A stretch of DNA of 64,000 nucleotides, from positions 1-64,000 of the forward strand of contig JAYNHH010000007.1 in assembly GCA_038107835.1 (NCBI GenBank), written 5' to 3'. Each line of letters starts with the position of its first letter. Position 1 is the first letter of the stretch. Both the position numbers and the translations under genes were made by a program. This document shows positions 44,078-54,151 of the stretch, one piece after another. The notes beneath the pieces are model-generated. The model had not been told where the DNA came from. It searched no databases and saw nothing but the letters and a program-made list of their open reading frames with translations. This DNA is from MED-G116 sp038107835 (lineage in GTDB: Bacteria; Pseudomonadota; Alphaproteobacteria; Puniceispirillales; Puniceispirillaceae).

Positions 44078-44731
44078 TTACAGAATAGATTGCCCTGTTT
44101 GTTTCCAGTCGGCCATAAAGGCGTCCAGCCCACTGTCGGTCAACGGGTGTTTGTACAGGGACGACAGGATTTTTGGTGGAAGAGTGACCACATCCGCACC
44201 CATCAGGGCAGCATCAACGACATGCTGGGTGCTGCGTACTGACGCCACCAGCACTTCCGTGTCGAAATCAAAATTTGCATATATGGTGCAGATATCCTCG
44301 ATCAGGCCCATGCCATCCTTGCCGATGTCGTCAAGCCGCCCAACAAAAGGCGAGATGAAACTTGCGCCTGCCTTGGCTGCCAGCAGCGCCTGACCGGCGG
44401 TAAAGCACAGGGTTACATTGACCTTTGTTCCCGAATCGGCGAGCGCCCGGCAGGTCCGCAGTCCAGCTTCCGTCAACGGCACCTTGACCGCGACGTTGGG
44501 AGCGATGGCGGCAAGTTTTCTGCCCTCGGTCAGCATCGTTTCAAAATCGGTGGCGGTTACCTCCGCGCTGACCGGTCCGTCAACAAGAGTGCAGATTTCG
44601 GCGATTGTCTCAAGAATGTTGCGGCCTGATTTGGCGATCAGCGATGGGTTGGTTGTCACGCCATCGACAAAACCGCTGTTCTGATGTGTTTTGATCTCGT
44701 TGATATCTGCACTATCGAGGAAAATTTTCAT
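44078..44731 (-). CDS. Fructose-6-phosphate aldolase / transaldolase (FSA type)
   Basis: A 217-residue short aldolase of the FSA/TalC family. MKIFLDSADINEI at the start, DGVTTNPSLIAKSG, the Schiff-base lysine in VAVKVPLTEAG (near residue 85), and TLPPKILSSLYKHP at the end are typical. Short members act either as transaldolase in the pentose phosphate pathway or as fructose-6-phosphate aldolase; sequence alone does not decide. It is divergent from priA. Confidence 0.88.
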   Translation of the reverse strand: MKIFLDSADINEIKTHQNSGFVDGVTTNPSLIAKSGRNILETIAEICTLVDGPVSAEVTATDFETMLTEGRKLAAIAPNVAVKVPLTEAGLRTCRALADSGTKVNVTLCFTAGQALLAAKAGASFISPFVGRLDDIGKDGMGLIEDICTIYANFDFDTEVLVASVRSTQHVVDAALMGADVVTLPPKILSSLYKHPLTDSGLDAFMADWKQTGQSIL

Positions 44732-44890
44732 TTGGGTCTCTCACTGTTCGGCCATAATCTACGCCGGTACCATGCTGGTGTTTGCGCTAGTCTATCCGAA
44801 CCACATCAGCAAATCCACCAGTGCGAAAGGTATCTTTGGCATCTCTTGGATAGTGGCTGAAACAGAGGGGCGGGACCCATTGGGGACAGG

Positions 44891-47104
44891 GTGACGGGAG
44901 TGAGTGTGACAGGAGTGAACGAGACGGAAAATGATAGTGTGAGCGTTGCGCTCGCCACGCCGCTGCTCGCCGCCTATGACTATCATGTTGGTGGTTTTGG
45001 ACCGCTGGCCCGCGGCACGATCGTATTGGTTCCGCTTGGCAGAAATTTTGTCCATGGCATCATTCTCGGACCTGGAAGTGACGATGTTCCGCGACACAAG
45101 CTCCGCCCAATCAAGTCGGTTCCGCGGCTGGCACCCCTTGTGCCACGCTTTGTCGATTTTCTTGAGAAAATGTCAGCCTGGACGTTGGCTCCACTTGGCA
45201 GCGTGGTCAAGATGGTTCTCAGCCAGCCAGACGCCCTGCTGCCACCGCCACTGCAAACGATCTATCGCCCAGTCACGCCGCAGCCAGATGTGGCGCGGCC
45301 GACAAAGGCTCGCGAGCGAGTTCTTGACCTGCTGCAACAGGCTGGTGGTCTGAGTGCGGCTGAAATCCGGAAAAGCGCTGGTGTCAGCGCGTCGGTCATT
45401 ACGACCATGGCAAAGCAGGGATTGCTGGAGGCAGCAAAAATCCATCCGTCGACGACAGTGGCACATCCTGATCTGGGGCTTGCCGGACCGGAGCTGACAG
45501 CAGATCAGCGACATGCAGCGTCGGTGATGAGCGGCTCAATCGGCGCAGGCTTTAACGCCTTTCTGCTTGATGGGGTGACCGGGTCCGGCAAGACTGAAAC
45601 CTATCTAGAGGCCGTTCGCAGTGCGCTTGCCGCTGGGCAGCAGGTGCTGATCCTGTTGCCGGAAATTGCGCTGTCGACAAGCTGGCGAAACCGGTTCAGG
45701 GCCCGATTTGGCGTGCCGCCAACCGAGTGGCATTCCGATATTGGCCCGGCCAGCAAGCGCCGGGCCTGGCGGGCGATCCAGAAGGGTGAGGCGCAGGTTG
45801 TGGTCGGTGCCAGATCGGCCCTGTTCCTGCCTTTTGCCGATCTTGGCCTGATCATTGTCGATGAGGAGCATGAGCACGCCTTCAAACAGGAGGATCAGGT
45901 CATCTATCAGGCGCGTGACATGGCTGTTCTGCGCGCCAGTCAGGAGGCCTGTCCGATCATTCTGGCAAGTGCGACCCCCTCGCTGGAAAGTTGGGTGAAT
46001 GCGGGAATGACGGGCGAGAAACAACGTTATCGGCGGCTGGTTCTGCCAAACCGGGTTATGGCAGCGGCGCTGCCTGACATCAGCGCCATAGATCTGCGGG
46101 CAACGCCGCCGGAACGGGGCCGCTGGCTCGCACCGCCGTTGATTGAGGCTCTCCAGGCCCGGCTTGACGCCGGTGAGCAGAGCCTGTTGTTTCTCAACCG
46201 GCGTGGCTATGCGCCACTCACCCTGTGTGGTGCCTGCGGCCATCAACTGGCCTGTCCGAACTGTGACAGCTGGATGGTGGCCCACCGTCTTGCCGGACGG
46301 TTGCGCTGTCATCATTGTGGGTATGAGACGCGGCCACCGGATGAATGTTCGGCCTGCGGAGAAAGTGACAGCATGCGTGCCTGTGGTCCCGGGGTGGAAC
46401 GACTCGCCGAAGAAGTTCTGCACCGCTTACCCGAAGCCCGATTCGCCGTCCTTTCCAGTGATACTGTGGGAAGCCCGAAGGCGAGCGAGATGTTCGTGCA
46501 ATCGGTGATTGATGGTGTCGTTGATATCATTATCGGCACGCAGATGGCGGCAAAGGGCCATCATTTCCCCAATCTGACATTGGTTGGGGTGGTTGATGCC
46601 GATCTTGGGCTTGCTGGCGGTGATCTCCGGGCGGCGGAACGCACATTTCAGATGCTGATGCAGGTTGCGGGCCGGGCAGGTCGCGAATCACGTCCCGGAG
46701 CAGCCATTCTGCAGACGCTGCAGCCCGAAAATCCAGTGATTTCAGCGCTTCTTGACGGAGACAGGGACCAATTTCTGGCGCATGAGGTTGCCGCGCGCCA
46801 AGCCGCCGGCATGCCGCCTTTTGCGCGCCTGGCGTCGATCGTCCTTTCGGCACCGGATCAGGAGAGATTGCACGCTGCCGCAGACACCCTTGCGCGCGCA
46901 GTCCCCCGCTTTGAAGGGGTCGATATCTTCGGCCCTACAGCGGCGCCACTGTCATTTCTGCGGGGCAGGCACCGCGCCCGGATGTTGATCAGGGCAGAAA
47001 AATCAGTTGATATACAACAGGTTGTTAAAAGCTGGACGCAGGACGTAAAGCTGCCAACTTCGGTGCGTCTCTATATAGACATCGATCCATATAGTTTTCT
47101 ATGA
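44891..47104 (+). CDS. priA: Primosomal protein N' (helicase PriA)
   Basis: A 737-residue helicase that restarts stalled replication forks. Walker A is LDGVTGSGKTETYLE, the DEEH box is VDEEHEHAFKQ, and the zinc-binding region has four CxxC pairs from CGACGHQLACPNC to CSACGES. The C-terminal motifs GTQMAAKGHHFPN and QVAGRAGR are intact. The start is uncertain, as several GTG codons lie within 70 bases; GTG 44891 is the most upstream one. Confidence 0.93.
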   Translation: MTGVSVTGVNETENDSVSVALATPLLAAYDYHVGGFGPLARGTIVLVPLGRNFVHGIILGPGSDDVPRHKLRPIKSVPRLAPLVPRFVDFLEKMSAWTLAPLGSVVKMVLSQPDALLPPPLQTIYRPVTPQPDVARPTKARERVLDLLQQAGGLSAAEIRKSAGVSASVITTMAKQGLLEAAKIHPSTTVAHPDLGLAGPELTADQRHAASVMSGSIGAGFNAFLLDGVTGSGKTETYLEAVRSALAAGQQVLILLPEIALSTSWRNRFRARFGVPPTEWHSDIGPASKRRAWRAIQKGEAQVVVGARSALFLPFADLGLIIVDEEHEHAFKQEDQVIYQARDMAVLRASQEACPIILASATPSLESWVNAGMTGEKQRYRRLVLPNRVMAAALPDISAIDLRATPPERGRWLAPPLIEALQARLDAGEQSLLFLNRRGYAPLTLCGACGHQLACPNCDSWMVAHRLAGRLRCHHCGYETRPPDECSACGESDSMRACGPGVERLAEEVLHRLPEARFAVLSSDTVGSPKASEMFVQSVIDGVVDIIIGTQMAAKGHHFPNLTLVGVVDADLGLAGGDLRAAERTFQMLMQVAGRAGRESRPGAAILQTLQPENPVISALLDGDRDQFLAHEVAARQAAGMPPFARLASIVLSAPDQERLHAAADTLARAVPRFEGVDIFGPTAAPLSFLRGRHRARMLIRAEKSVDIQQVVKSWTQDVKLPTSVRLYIDIDPYSFL

Positions 47105-47308
47105 GCAGGGTCGGCAATCTATGCTTTGCTGACAAACAGCCAGGAAATCTCCCTGACCGGCGGAAAGTCAATTTTTAACCCGCTGAATGCTTGCCTTTCG
47201 GCCGTGGCTATGATACCCCGTCCCCGTGTTTTAACCATAGGCGCAATGGCCTGTGGCCGCCGAACATTTCACCTGTGGAATCATGTCTCAAAGGATGAGG
47301 GTAAGTCG
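47105..47308. other. Spacer before the ATP synthase operon
   Basis: An upstream open frame runs in phase with atpH from 47126, but it has no family match. A TATGAT at 47209-47214 could be a -10 box, without a good -35. A TTAACCAT motif lies at 47231-47238. No clear terminator follows priA. Confidence 0.4.
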
Positions 47309-47863
47309 TTGAGTTCAGGCGCGAAAGGTCTTGCTGGCCGTTATGCAGGTGCATTATATGCATTGGCAAGTGATGCTGGCAAATTGGAGTCGGTTGTTGC
47401 TGATCTGACGGATCTGGCGGCACTTATCTCAGAAAATGAGGATGTGAAGTCCATGGTCGGCTCTCCGGCCATCACCTGGACTGAGCAGATGAATGCAATC
47501 ACTGCGATCCTTGAAAAGGCCGGTGCTGACGCGCTGACCGTCAAATTCGCTGGCACGGTTGCCGCGAATGGGCGGCTGCACGCCATGGATCGGATTATCA
47601 CAGCATTTCTCGAGGAACATGCCCGGCGACGTGGGGAAATCTCCGCCGAGGTCATCTCGGCTGTCGCGCTTGACAAGTCGCGGGCGGCGGCTGTGGAAAA
47701 AGTTGTCGGCAGCCTTGCCGGCAGTGACAAACTCTCTCTCTCAATGCGCGTTGACCCGTCCCTGATTGGTGGTCTGGTTGTGCGCATTGGCTCCCGAATG
47801 ATTGATACGTCAATCAGAACAAAACTTAACCGGCTTGAAACAGCTATGAAGGGTGTTGCGTGA
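47309..47863 (+). CDS. atpH: ATP synthase F1 delta subunit
   Basis: A 184-residue stator subunit linking the F1 head to the peripheral stalk. LAGRYAGALYALASD at the start, the helical N domain, and the C-terminal PSLIGGLVVRIGSRMIDTSI are typical. The frame is open further upstream, but TTG 47309 gives the normal family length and is preceded by GAGGG at seven bases; I prefer it to the 245-residue version. Confidence 0.9.
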   Translation: MSSGAKGLAGRYAGALYALASDAGKLESVVADLTDLAALISENEDVKSMVGSPAITWTEQMNAITAILEKAGADALTVKFAGTVAANGRLHAMDRIITAFLEEHARRRGEISAEVISAVALDKSRAAAVEKVVGSLAGSDKLSLSMRVDPSLIGGLVVRIGSRMIDTSIRTKLNRLETAMKGVA

Positions 47864-49398
47864 TGGATATTCGTGCGGCTGAAATTTCGGCGATCCTGAA
47901 AGAACAAATTGCAAATTTTGGCAGCGAGGCCGAAATTGCTGAGGTAGGACGTGTATTGTCCGTTGGTGACGGTATCGCCCGTGTCTACGGTCTGGATGAG
48001 GTTCAGGCTGGTGAGATGGTCGAGTTTGAGGGCGGTGTCAAAGGCATGGCGCTGAACCTTGAGGCTGACAATGTCGGTATCGTTATTTTTGGCGATGACC
48101 GCGCCATCAAGGAAGGCGATGTCGTGCGCCGGACGGCGTCGATTGTTGACGCACCGGTTGGCATGGGCCTGCTCGGCCGCGTCGTCGACGCTCTCGGCAA
48201 CCCGATTGACGGCAAAGGTCCGCTGAAAAATGTCAAGCGCAGCCGCGTTGAGGTCAAAGCCCCAGGCATCATGCCGCGCCAGTCGGTGCATGAGCCGATG
48301 CAGACTGGCCTCAAGGCAATCGACAGCCTGATCCCGATTGGCCGTGGCCAGCGTGAGCTGATCATTGGTGACCGCCAGACAGGCAAGACAGCTATTGCTG
48401 TCGACACCTTCATCAACCAGAAGCCGGTGAATGAAGCGGCTGGCAAGGATGACTCCAAAAAGCTGTTCTGCATCTATGTTGCCGTTGGCCAGAAACGCTC
48501 GACGGTTGCACAGATTGTTCGTTCGCTTGAGGAGCAGGGTGCGCTTGAATATTCAATCGTGATTGCGGCGACAGCGTCTGATCCGGCTCCGATGCAGTTC
48601 CTGGCCCCTTACACGGCAAGTGCGATGGGTGAATATTTCCGCGACAACGGCATGCATGCGCTGGTGGTGTTTGACGATCTCTCAAAGCAGGCTGTGGCCT
48701 ATCGCCAGATGAGCCTCCTGCTCCGCCGCCCACCAGGACGTGAAGCCTATCCGGGTGACGTTTTCTATCTGCACTCACGTCTGTTGGAACGTGCTGCAAA
48801 GATGAACGCGGAAAATGGATCCGGATCACTGACAGCACTTCCTGTCATTGAAACGCAGGCTGGTGACGTCTCCGCCTATATCCCAACAAACGTGATTTCA
48901 ATCACCGACGGCCAGATCTTCCTTGAGACAGAATTGTTCTACAAGGGCATCCGTCCGGCGGTGAATGTTGGTCTGTCAGTTTCGCGTGTGGGATCTGCGG
49001 CGCAGATCAAGGCGATGAAACAGGTTGCCGGTTCGGTCAAGCTGGAACTCGCGCAGTATCGTGAGATGGCGGCCTTTGCCCAGTTCGCGTCTGACATGGA
49101 TGCGTCAACACGCGCTTTGCTTGAGCGTGGCGCGCGTTTGACCGAGCTCCTGAAGCAGCCGCAATACAGCCCGATGAAGGTTGAGGAGCAGGTTGCCGTG
49201 ATCTTTGCCGGGGTGAATGGTTATCTTGATGCGATCGAGGTAGCTGATGTCGGCCGCTTTGAGGCTGGTTTGATGGACCATATGCGCAGCGCGGCTCAGG
49301 ACGTCCTGGACACAATCCGCGATGAGCAGAAGCTGTCCGAGGAAACCGAAAGCAAGCTCTCCGCAGCAATCGAGGCCTTTGCCAAGAATTTTGCATAG
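47863..49398 (+). CDS. atpA: ATP synthase F1 alpha subunit
   Basis: A 511-residue non-catalytic nucleotide-binding subunit. The N-terminal barrel is followed by the P-loop GDRQTGKTAIA and the closing helical domain. The ATG shares one base with the atpH stop. A GTG three bases earlier is not needed. Confidence 0.97.
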   Translation: MDIRAAEISAILKEQIANFGSEAEIAEVGRVLSVGDGIARVYGLDEVQAGEMVEFEGGVKGMALNLEADNVGIVIFGDDRAIKEGDVVRRTASIVDAPVGMGLLGRVVDALGNPIDGKGPLKNVKRSRVEVKAPGIMPRQSVHEPMQTGLKAIDSLIPIGRGQRELIIGDRQTGKTAIAVDTFINQKPVNEAAGKDDSKKLFCIYVAVGQKRSTVAQIVRSLEEQGALEYSIVIAATASDPAPMQFLAPYTASAMGEYFRDNGMHALVVFDDLSKQAVAYRQMSLLLRRPPGREAYPGDVFYLHSRLLERAAKMNAENGSGSLTALPVIETQAGDVSAYIPTNVISITDGQIFLETELFYKGIRPAVNVGLSVSRVGSAAQIKAMKQVAGSVKLELAQYREMAAFAQFASDMDASTRALLERGARLTELLKQPQYSPMKVEEQVAVIFAGVNGYLDAIEVADVGRFEAGLMDHMRSAAQDVLDTIRDEQKLSEETESKLSAAIEAFAKNFA

Positions 49399-49408
49399 GG
49401 CTGGTGGG

Positions 49409-49425
49409 GTGCGTCTCTGGCGCAC
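49409..49425 (+). other. Small stem-loop between atpA and atpG
   Basis: GTGCG pairs with CGCAC around seven bases, extended by CTG/CAG across a bulge. No T run follows. Confidence 0.35.
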
Positions 49426-49452
49426 CAGTAACCAAATAATGGAGTTTGGTGA

Positions 49453-50337
49453 ATGCCATCTTTGAAGGATCTCAAGACGCGTATCAATAGCGTCAAGTCC
49501 ACGCAGAAAATCACCTCTGCCATGAAAATGGTGGCGGCTGCGAAGCTGCGGCGTGCACAGGAGGCAGCTGAACAGGGCCGTCCCTATGCCGACAGAATGC
49601 GCCAGGTCATGGCCAGCCTTGCGGCGAAATCGGACGGTGTAAACGGTCCGGCACTGCTCGTTGGCAACGGTAAATCAGCTACACACCTGCTTGTTGTAAT
49701 GTCTGCTGACCGCGGTCTGTGTGGTGGGTTCAACGGATCGATCACAAGACAGACCCGTTCCGAGGTCAGCCGTCTGCAATCAGAAGGCAAGACGGTCAAG
49801 CTGCTGATGGTTGGCCGCAAATCGGCGGATGCGCTGCGGCGTGAACTGGGTGAGCTGTATCTCGACCGGCTCGAGGGCATTCAGGGAACAAGCGTTTCCT
49901 TTGCCGATGCCGACTCGATTGGCAAAACCATCCGGGATGGCTTTGAGGCTGGTGAATTCGACGTCTGCACCGTCATCTACAACAAATTTGTCAGCGCCAT
50001 TACCCAGGAAGTGACGTTAACGCAGCTGATTCCTGCTGAGGTTGAATCGGGCGAAGCTGCCGGTGCTGACGACGCATCAACGGCGAATTATGACTATGAG
50101 CCGGAAGAAGACGAACTGCTCGCCAGTCTGTTGCCGCGCAATATCTCGACGCAGATATTTAATGCGCTGCTCGAATCCTCGGCTTCTGAGCTGGCGGCGC
50201 GGATGACAGCAATGGATAATGCCACACGGAATGCAGGCGATCTGATAGACAGGTTGACGCTTGTCTATAACCGTTCGCGGCAGGCAACGATTACGAAAGA
50301 ACTGATTGAGATCATCTCGGGTGCCGAGGCGGTCTAG
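49453..50337 (+). CDS. atpG: ATP synthase F1 gamma subunit
   Basis: A 294-residue central rotor shaft. The N-terminal coiled-coil helix LKDLKTRINSVKSTQKITSA and the C-terminal ASELAARMTAMDNATRNAG helix are the family-typical parts in contact with the alpha/beta hexamer. The middle domain has the VVMSADRGLCGGFN strand. Confidence 0.96.
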   Translation: MPSLKDLKTRINSVKSTQKITSAMKMVAAAKLRRAQEAAEQGRPYADRMRQVMASLAAKSDGVNGPALLVGNGKSATHLLVVMSADRGLCGGFNGSITRQTRSEVSRLQSEGKTVKLLMVGRKSADALRRELGELYLDRLEGIQGTSVSFADADSIGKTIRDGFEAGEFDVCTVIYNKFVSAITQEVTLTQLIPAEVESGEAAGADDASTANYDYEPEEDELLASLLPRNISTQIFNALLESSASELAARMTAMDNATRNAGDLIDRLTLVYNRSRQATITKELIEIISGAEAV

Positions 50338-50410
50338 ACATAGTTGGAAATTGAATAACCACGGGGACGGTTTGGCCCCAAAAAACGGTTTAGCTTGGAG
50401 TGAATGAACC

Positions 50411-51835
50411 ATGGCAAAAAATGCAATTGGCAAAATCAGTCAGGTCATCGGCGCGGTTGTCGATGTTGAATTTGATGGCAATCTGCCAGCGATTCAGAAC
50501 GCGCTTGAGGTCGACAATAATGGCCAGCGTCTGGTCCTTGAAGTTGCTCAGCATCTGGGTGAGTCATCAGTACGTACCATCGCGATGGACTCAACCGAGG
50601 GTTTGGTTCGTGGCGCTGAAGCGGCTGATACAGGTGCACCGATCACCGTGCCGGTTGGCCCGGAAACGCTTGGGCGTATCCTCAATGTGATTGGTGAGCC
50701 AGTTGATGAGGGCAAACCGGTCAAATCCAAGAAACATTATCCAATCCACCGTCCTGCGCCCGAATATATTGAACAGTCAACCGAGGCCGAAATTCTGGTG
50801 ACAGGTATCAAGGTTGTCGATCTTCTCGCACCTTATGCAAAAGGTGGTAAAATCGGCCTGTTCGGTGGTGCCGGTGTTGGCAAGACGGTTTTGATCATGG
50901 AACTGATCAATAACGTGGCGAAGGCGCATGGCGGCTATTCGGTATTTGCCGGTGTGGGTGAGCGTACACGCGAAGGAAACGACCTGTACCATGAGATGGT
51001 TGAATCCGGCGTTATCAAGACAGATGGCGAAGGTTCCAAGGCCGCTCTTGTCTATGGTCAGATGAATGAGCCTCCAGGTGCCCGTTCACGTGTTGCCCTG
51101 ACGGGTTTGACACTGGCTGAATATTTCCGTGATGAAGAAGGCCAGGACGTCCTGTTCTTCGTAGATAACATCTTCCGCTTCACCCAAGCTGGCTCGGAAG
51201 TGTCGGCGCTGCTTGGCCGCATTCCATCGGCGGTGGGCTATCAGCCAACATTGGCGACTGACATGGGTGCGCTGCAGGAGCGGATTACAACAACGACCAA
51301 GGGTTCGATCACATCGGTTCAGGCGATTTATGTTCCTGCCGACGATCTGACTGACCCGGCACCAGCCGCATCATTCGCGCATTTGGATGCGACAACCGTT
51401 TTGTCACGTCAGATTGCCGAGCTTGGTATCTATCCTGCCGTGGACCCGCTGGACTCATCCTCGCGCATGCTTGACCCGAGAATTGTTGGTGATGAGCATT
51501 ACGAAGTTGCCCGTAATGTTCAGGAGGTCCTGCAGCAGTATAAGTCGCTTCAGGATATCATCGCCATTCTTGGAATGGACGAACTGTCCGAGGAAGACAA
51601 GCTGACCGTCGCGCGTGCGCGCAAGATCCAGCGTTTCCTCTCACAGCCATTCTTTGTCGCCGAGGTTTTCACAGGTTCACCTGGCAAGCTGGTCGGGCTG
51701 GAAGACACCATCAAGGGCTTTGCCGGCATCATCAATGGTGACTACGACCACCTGCCAGAGGCAGCGTTCTACATGGTCGGTACGATTGACGAAGCGATCG
51801 AAAAGGGTAAAAAACTGGTTCAGGAAGCCGCTTAA
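50411..51835 (+). CDS. atpD: ATP synthase F1 beta subunit
   Basis: A 474-residue catalytic subunit. The P-loop GGAGVGKTVLIMELI, the catalytic Glu in FAGVGERTREGND, Walker B DVLFFVDNIFRF and ALLGRIPSAVGYQPTL are all intact. The start at ATG 50411 has a GGAG site in front. Confidence 0.98.
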   Translation: MAKNAIGKISQVIGAVVDVEFDGNLPAIQNALEVDNNGQRLVLEVAQHLGESSVRTIAMDSTEGLVRGAEAADTGAPITVPVGPETLGRILNVIGEPVDEGKPVKSKKHYPIHRPAPEYIEQSTEAEILVTGIKVVDLLAPYAKGGKIGLFGGAGVGKTVLIMELINNVAKAHGGYSVFAGVGERTREGNDLYHEMVESGVIKTDGEGSKAALVYGQMNEPPGARSRVALTGLTLAEYFRDEEGQDVLFFVDNIFRFTQAGSEVSALLGRIPSAVGYQPTLATDMGALQERITTTTKGSITSVQAIYVPADDLTDPAPAASFAHLDATTVLSRQIAELGIYPAVDPLDSSSRMLDPRIVGDEHYEVARNVQEVLQQYKSLQDIIAILGMDELSEEDKLTVARARKIQRFLSQPFFVAEVFTGSPGKLVGLEDTIKGFAGIINGDYDHLPEAAFYMVGTIDEAIEKGKKLVQEAA

Positions 51836-51876
51836 CCCCGCTTGATGGCAGGGCGTTTGGCAAAGGGTAGGTACTG

Positions 51877-52230
51877 ATGGCTGAAACAACGCAACTCGAA
51901 TTGGTCACACCAGCCAGAATCATGGTGCAAAAGGCGGCGGAAATGGTCGTCGCACCTGGTGTTGAGGGGTTGTTTGGTGTGCTTCCACGGCATGCGCCGC
52001 TGCTTGCAGATTTGGCACGTGGTGTCATCGAGGTGCATGAAAACGGCAAGATTGTTAACCGCTATATGATTGATGGCGGTCTTGCCGATGTCACGCCGGA
52101 AGCTGTTACCATTCTGGCGGAACGTGCTGAGGATCTTGACGCGGCAGACGCTGCTGATCTCAACACACGCGCCGATGCCGCGCCTGAAGCTGAGGCAGAT
52201 TTTCTGCGGGCCGTTGCTGCGGCTCTTTAG
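51877..52230 (+). CDS. atpC: ATP synthase F1 epsilon subunit
   Basis: A 117-residue rotor subunit. The N-terminal beta sandwich (VTPARIMVQKAAEMVVAPG, FGVLPRHAPLLADL) is complete. The C-terminal helical part that inhibits ATP hydrolysis in E. coli is short, so inhibition by epsilon is probably weak. Last gene of the operon, followed by a terminator. Confidence 0.93.
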   Translation: MAETTQLELVTPARIMVQKAAEMVVAPGVEGLFGVLPRHAPLLADLARGVIEVHENGKIVNRYMIDGGLADVTPEAVTILAERAEDLDAADAADLNTRADAAPEAEADFLRAVAAAL

Positions 52231-52255
52231 ACAGTTAAAAAAGAATGAACAGAAC

Positions 52256-52283
52256 GGCCCGGCATTGCCGGGCCTTTCTATTT
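52256..52283 (+). terminator. Intrinsic terminator of the atp operon
   Basis: GGCCCGG pairs with CCGGGCC around CATTG, followed by TTTCTATTT. It overlaps the 3' end of the convergent rppH gene by a few bases. Confidence 0.85.
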
Positions 52284-52787
52284 GGCAGTGATGATCTGCG
52301 CCTGTTCGATATGCGGTTTGAAGGCGGTGAGCACATGGCGATAGACATCACGCTTGAACGGTACCGCCAGATCAATCAGCCTGTCTGGTAACAGCCATTT
52401 CCATTCACAGAATTCAGGCTCGGCGGTTTCAATATTGATGTCAGCATCGGCGCCATTATAGCGCAACAGCATCCATTTCTGCTTCTGGCCCTTATATTGG
52501 CCATGCCACAGCCGCTCTGCAAGGGCCATGGGGATATCATAGTTAAGCCATTCTTCAATCTCATGAAGCACGGTGGCTTTGCGGGTGCCAATTTCTTCTT
52601 CCATTTCCCGCAGGCAGGCCTCACGCGGTGTTTCACCAAGGTCGATCCCGCCCTGTGGCATCTGCCAGGCCTCGGCCCGGCTGTCGATCCGTCGACCGGC
52701 AAAGACCAAGCCATTGCCATTGATCAGGAAAATACCAACACAGGGCCGATAGGGCCGTTCGTCATAGGGAATAATCGGCGCCGTCAT
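52278..52787 (-). CDS. rppH: RNA pyrophosphohydrolase RppH
   Basis: A 169-residue Nudix hydrolase that removes pyrophosphate from mRNA 5' ends and so starts decay. The Nudix box spans Gly46 to Gly67 with Glu52, Arg60-Glu61 and Glu64-Glu65. The opening RPCVGIFLINGNGLVFAGRR and the QMPQGGID segment are typical of the RppH/IalA branch. Four-base overlap with ctpA. Confidence 0.93.
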   Translation of the reverse strand: MTAPIIPYDERPYRPCVGIFLINGNGLVFAGRRIDSRAEAWQMPQGGIDLGETPREACLREMEEEIGTRKATVLHEIEEWLNYDIPMALAERLWHGQYKGQKQKWMLLRYNGADADINIETAEPEFCEWKWLLPDRLIDLAVPFKRDVYRHVLTAFKPHIEQAQIITAK

Positions 52788-54103
52788 GATGGTGACTTTA
52801 TTGATTCAAAAACGCTGATTCCACGGATCAGATCAAGAGCGCGGGCAAGCTGGAAATCGATCTTCGATTGGTCGAACGGTTCCTTGTCCTCGTCCTCATT
52901 CTGCGCTTCGACGTCTGAGTCCTCGCTGCCATCAAGTGCGCCTTTTAAATTTTCCTCGCGGAAATTTCCACCATCGAGTTTCTCGATGCGGGCCAGCGCG
53001 ACCTCGATGTCGGGCGTGATACCCCTGCCCTGGATGGATTCGCCCGAGGGTGTGTAATAGCGGGCCGTCGTCAGACGTATCGCGGCGGTGTTGGATACAG
53101 GTATCACCGACTGGACGGACCCCTTGCCAAAAGTGCGTGTGCCAAGCAGAATCGCCCGCTTATGGTCTTTGAGGGCACCAGCCACAATCTCCGATGCGGA
53201 TGCTGAGCCGGAATTGATAAGCACAACAAGGGGCAATCCGCGTGCAATATCACCAGCACGTGCATAGACATGGCTGCCTTCATCTGCGTTGCGGCCACGT
53301 GTCGAGACAATCTCGCCCTCCTCAAGGAAAGCGTCGCTGACCGCTACAGCCTCATTCAACAACCCACCAGGATTGTTTCTGAGATCCAGAACGATGCCCT
53401 TTAGATTGTCTCCCTCGCTTGCAAAGAAATCGCCAACCGCATCCTGCAGGCCGGGACTCGTCTGTTCGGAAAAGGTCGTCAGCCGGACATAGCCGATACC
53501 GTCGAAAATTTCTGAGCGCACGGATTTGATTTTGATGAAATCCCGGACGAGCGTGACGTCAAAAGGTTCGCCCTGCTCACGCTGTACTTTCACGGTAACT
53601 TTGGAGCCAACCTTGCCCCGCAGCTTTTCAACGGCTTCCGAGAGTTGCAGACCGATGATCGACTCATCATCAACGGCGATGATATAGTCCTCAGGCTGCA
53701 GCCCGGCCTTGGCAGCTGGCGTATCATCAATCGGCGATACAACCTTGACCATTCCTTTTTCGAGGGTGATTTCAATGCCAAGTCCGCCAAAACGGCCTTT
53801 CGTCTGGACCTGCATCGAGTTGTAGTTGTCGGTATCCAGGTAGCTCGAATGGGGATCAAGTGATGACAGCATGCCTGTGATTGCTGCCTCGACCAGTTCC
53901 TTGTCCTCAACCTCATCGACATAAGATTCACGGATCCGTTGGAACACGTCACCAAAGAGTCCGAGTTGACGATAGGTTTCCTGTTGCTCATCAGACTGCG
54001 CGGTGGTCAGTGACGGTACGGCCATGCCACCAACGAAAAGCAGGCCGCCCAGCGCCAGCATCTGCCAGAATCGGATGTGCCGAAATGAAAATCCCAGTTG
54101 CAT
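52784..54103 (-). CDS. ctpA: Carboxy-terminal processing protease (S41)
   Basis: A 439-residue periplasmic protease that trims protein C-termini or peptidoglycan enzymes. An N-terminal hydrophobic segment (residues about 12-35) exports it. The PDZ domain follows near 90-180 (GRFGGLGIEI). The catalytic Ser lies in SGSASASEIV and the Lys in RTFGKGSVQ. The C-terminal 60 residues are acidic and Glu/Asp-rich. It usually follows envC; here envC is absent from the locus. A promoter may lie at 54152-54180. Confidence 0.94.
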   Translation of the reverse strand: MQLGFSFRHIRFWQMLALGGLLFVGGMAVPSLTTAQSDEQQETYRQLGLFGDVFQRIRESYVDEVEDKELVEAAITGMLSSLDPHSSYLDTDNYNSMQVQTKGRFGGLGIEITLEKGMVKVVSPIDDTPAAKAGLQPEDYIIAVDDESIIGLQLSEAVEKLRGKVGSKVTVKVQREQGEPFDVTLVRDFIKIKSVRSEIFDGIGYVRLTTFSEQTSPGLQDAVGDFFASEGDNLKGIVLDLRNNPGGLLNEAVAVSDAFLEEGEIVSTRGRNADEGSHVYARAGDIARGLPLVVLINSGSASASEIVAGALKDHKRAILLGTRTFGKGSVQSVIPVSNTAAIRLTTARYYTPSGESIQGRGITPDIEVALARIEKLDGGNFREENLKGALDGSEDSDVEAQNEDEDKEPFDQSKIDFQLARALDLIRGISVFESIKSPS

Positions 54104-54151
54104 CTATTTCAACTCCACTTGCCATTTCAGCACGTCGCCACCAGTGCGCGC

